Below are positions 63,501 through 64,000 of a DNA stretch of 64,000 nt, piece after piece. Position numbers and translations under genes: made by a program. Source of the stretch: Ensifer adhaerens. GTDB taxonomy: Bacteria; Pseudomonadota; Alphaproteobacteria; Rhizobiales; Rhizobiaceae. Where the stretch lies: NCBI RefSeq assembly GCF_028993555.1, contig NZ_CP118611.1, positions 862,001-926,000 of the forward strand, given 5' to 3'. How positions within the stretch are numbered: position 1 is the first letter of the stretch; every line of letters starts with the position of its first letter. A model generated the notes under the pieces. That model did no database searches and was not told where the DNA came from. It worked only from the letters and a program-made list of their open reading frames with translations.

Positions 63501-64000
63501 CTTCGCTCCGACGATGTAAAGCGGCGCAATTTTCTCCATCTTGGACGCTAGCGGGCCGCCTGTCATGGCTACAATTCTGACATCAAAGCTCGTATAACTT
63601 TGAAACCAACGTGCGATGCTCGCCAATAGGTTTGGAGCCCCGCCTACGTTTAGATCGTGCACGACGAAAACAGCTTTGGCGGTCTTTCCGCCACTTGGAT
63701 TTGCGTACTTTCCTAGTCCTTTACTTGGGGTGAAGCCGCTTGGCCCACTTCCACCAATGCGGCGACTACCTATCTTTCGTTTCTCCCATCTCCCGTAGAC
63801 GGAGTAGTGCACCAGTGGGTTTATGCCAGAGGCAGAGACGTCAGGGTTCTCGGCCAAATAGTCCTTAGTGGAAAAGCGCGCGGACGGATCTCGGCCCTCG
63901 CGCCAACCGAAGTTGAGGTAGTGGACCGCGGGATCAATCTTTGACGCCGCAACATCGGGGTTTTTTGTGAGGTAAAATTCGGGATCGAGCAGACCCGTGT
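60507..64000 (-). CDS. GT4-GT2-GT4 multidomain glycosyltransferase, 5' end beyond the window
   Basis: At least 1163 residues; the frame runs off the window edge, and the apparent TTG start at 63857 is inside the gene. The N-terminal part has the same repeat as the sulfotransferase fusion (LTKNPDVAASKIDPAVHYLN, FSTKDYLAENPDVSASGINP). Then come a GT4 domain (VVHDLNVGGAPNLLASIARW, LPSSEDPFPLVCLEAGLAG), a GT2 domain (VSVIVPNYNCAPYLKQRLDS, WIAEADDWCEPDF) and a second GT4 (GGGAQMFAARFVNHW, LLPSWFPGESLPLVLIEFLA). Three transferases on one chain suggest synthesis of a repeating oligosaccharide. Confidence 0.85.
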   Translation of the reverse strand, partial: TGLLDPEFYLTKNPDVAASKIDPAVHYLNFGWREGRDPSARFSTKDYLAENPDVSASGINPLVHYSVYGRWEKRKIGSRRIGGSGPSGFTPSKGLGKYANPSGGKTAKAVFVVHDLNVGGAPNLLASIARWFQSYTSFDVRIVAMTGGPLASKMEKIAPLYIVGAKDIHDHLVDNIRSGLMGFLGDEPAFTFVNSVVAGEYLKIDPYNAPVFSYIHEMPAILKLFDGKLRRVLQGSDHVFCGGHAVHSHLSRMDGIADVKLSNVPAFVDEPGINSLLSKTDKSIVRKRLGLSSESRLVVGCGVAHWRKQPDVFVRMAAQIALGRARDVRFVWVGHGEDIPKLKKLARRLGVADRVDFVGHREDFRDFLQAADVFALPSSEDPFPLVCLEAGLAGTPSVVFREATGMTAMIEPEGQAPAGIAVPLGDEPAFFEAVEQLLLNENLRLAMANAARERILSSYVTDVGCSTLLATIRQVANLAPAVSVIVPNYNCAPYLKQRLDSIASQTFRDVEIILLDDASTDNSRQILTEFANAHVEARLHLAETNGGSVFKAWERGIELAQADLVWIAEADDWCEPDFLMKAVQAFSPSGVRLVHGRSIPVDSGGVVAGDWNALYLDRISPGRWTSSFTAPAFKEVHSTLGRANTIPNASAVVTRRSSAQRAVRISAQFKLAGDWAFYLLAAAGGRISYCHEAVNYHRRHDTSVTASIEGKEPYFQELKTVGSLIDSVYGVNASRRAAFEKHMEQEAKRFGWRGPLPAPRALHGISESRDPGVLYCVGDLSGGGAQMFAARFVNHWTALPAPAVLFVAEHEIDNPATIRSVSPEVAIITKSDIDEAGGIIALMDDWGLDLAVSGHWWGDRAISRMISEAPQTIPWITIMHGCHENVLSSPKSFPTLRDDLRRAESYCDHWVWTAEKNKKIFDEGHVTPRRTSHIINGFAPTSQFRRKRSDLGIADDALVFTLASRAIESKGWNVALSAFKELQRSSGHIVDLHLVMIGDGPVGDALRSKASLKGLHLLRHTSHLADYIHMSDVCLLPSWFPGESLPLVLIEFLAQGKPAIVSDIGKCAWAIGEDTLEPPAGFVVPRESTTGKVPERALVNAMNRFIAQPTLKTALREQARQAFLKFDMDQMIEAYRKLAKDLVEGGAKEISLPSYTTDFAQRD

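Noticed and set aside
1..64000. CRISPR arrays, tRNA or rRNA genes
   Set aside because: Looked for regularly spaced direct repeats and for conserved tRNA arms and rRNA segments; none was recognised by eye.

Overview
The window looks like an accessory replicon or island of a Rhizobiaceae alphaproteobacterium, most likely Sinorhizobium/Ensifer. This rests on GC-rich codon usage in most genes, a rhizobial-style VirB transfer operon, a perfect FNR/FixK box, a rhizopine-catabolism-like (moc) locus and a large surface-polysaccharide locus. Genus assignment is inference from gene content; no rRNA or tRNA gene was seen.

Layout. (1) 19-11564: a VirB-type type IV secretion operon on + (TrbM/KikA-like protein, virB1-virB6 with an EexN-like entry-exclusion lipoprotein between B5 and B6, virB7-virB11). 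An IS110/IS1111-type element sits between virB9 and virB10. No virD4 or relaxase gene is in the window. (2) 11565-15500: a decayed zone with an OmpR-type regulator tail relic, a broken hipA toxin gene beside an intact hipB-like regulator, small unknown genes and a universal stress protein behind an FNR/FixK box. (3) 15564-22889: a tripartite tricarboxylate transporter (tctCBA, minus strand), a DUF1801 protein, an orphan periplasmic binding protein and the tctDE two-component pair. An 11-bp-phased direct repeat upstream of tctC is a candidate TctD site. (4) 23337-33905: a CUT2 sugar ABC transporter, a sugar-isomerase-like TIM barrel and a LacI regulator on minus, facing a membrane diiron oxygenase, Rieske ferredoxin, ferredoxin reductase, an altered PanB-like protein and a sterol-desaturase-family protein on +. 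Together they resemble mocB/mocC plus mocDEF of rhizopine (methyl-inosamine) catabolism.

(5) 33937-64000: a polysaccharide locus. The + arm has a GT2 protein, a GT-B-like protein, rfbC, rfbB, rfbD, an AGE-family enzyme, a fused HddC-GmhB enzyme and HddA kinase. The minus arm has very large glycosyltransferases, a GMD/DmhA-like dehydratase, an RmlC-like cupin, a sugar-nucleotide reductase, a hexapeptide acetyltransferase, rfbA and a methyltransferase. Between the arms lie degraded mobile DNA and an 844-codon phage-tail-fibre-like beta-helix gene.

Working together, the locus encodes all four dTDP-L-rhamnose genes (rfbA apart from rfbCBD). It also holds most of a GDP-D-glycero-D-manno-heptose route, only GmhA being missing, plus a dehydratase/epimerase/reductase set that could turn that nucleotide sugar into a 6-deoxy-heptose. 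A sulfotransferase-coiled coil-repeat-GT4 fusion and a GT4-GT2-GT4 protein share the same roughly 40-residue repeat and are the most unusual proteins here.
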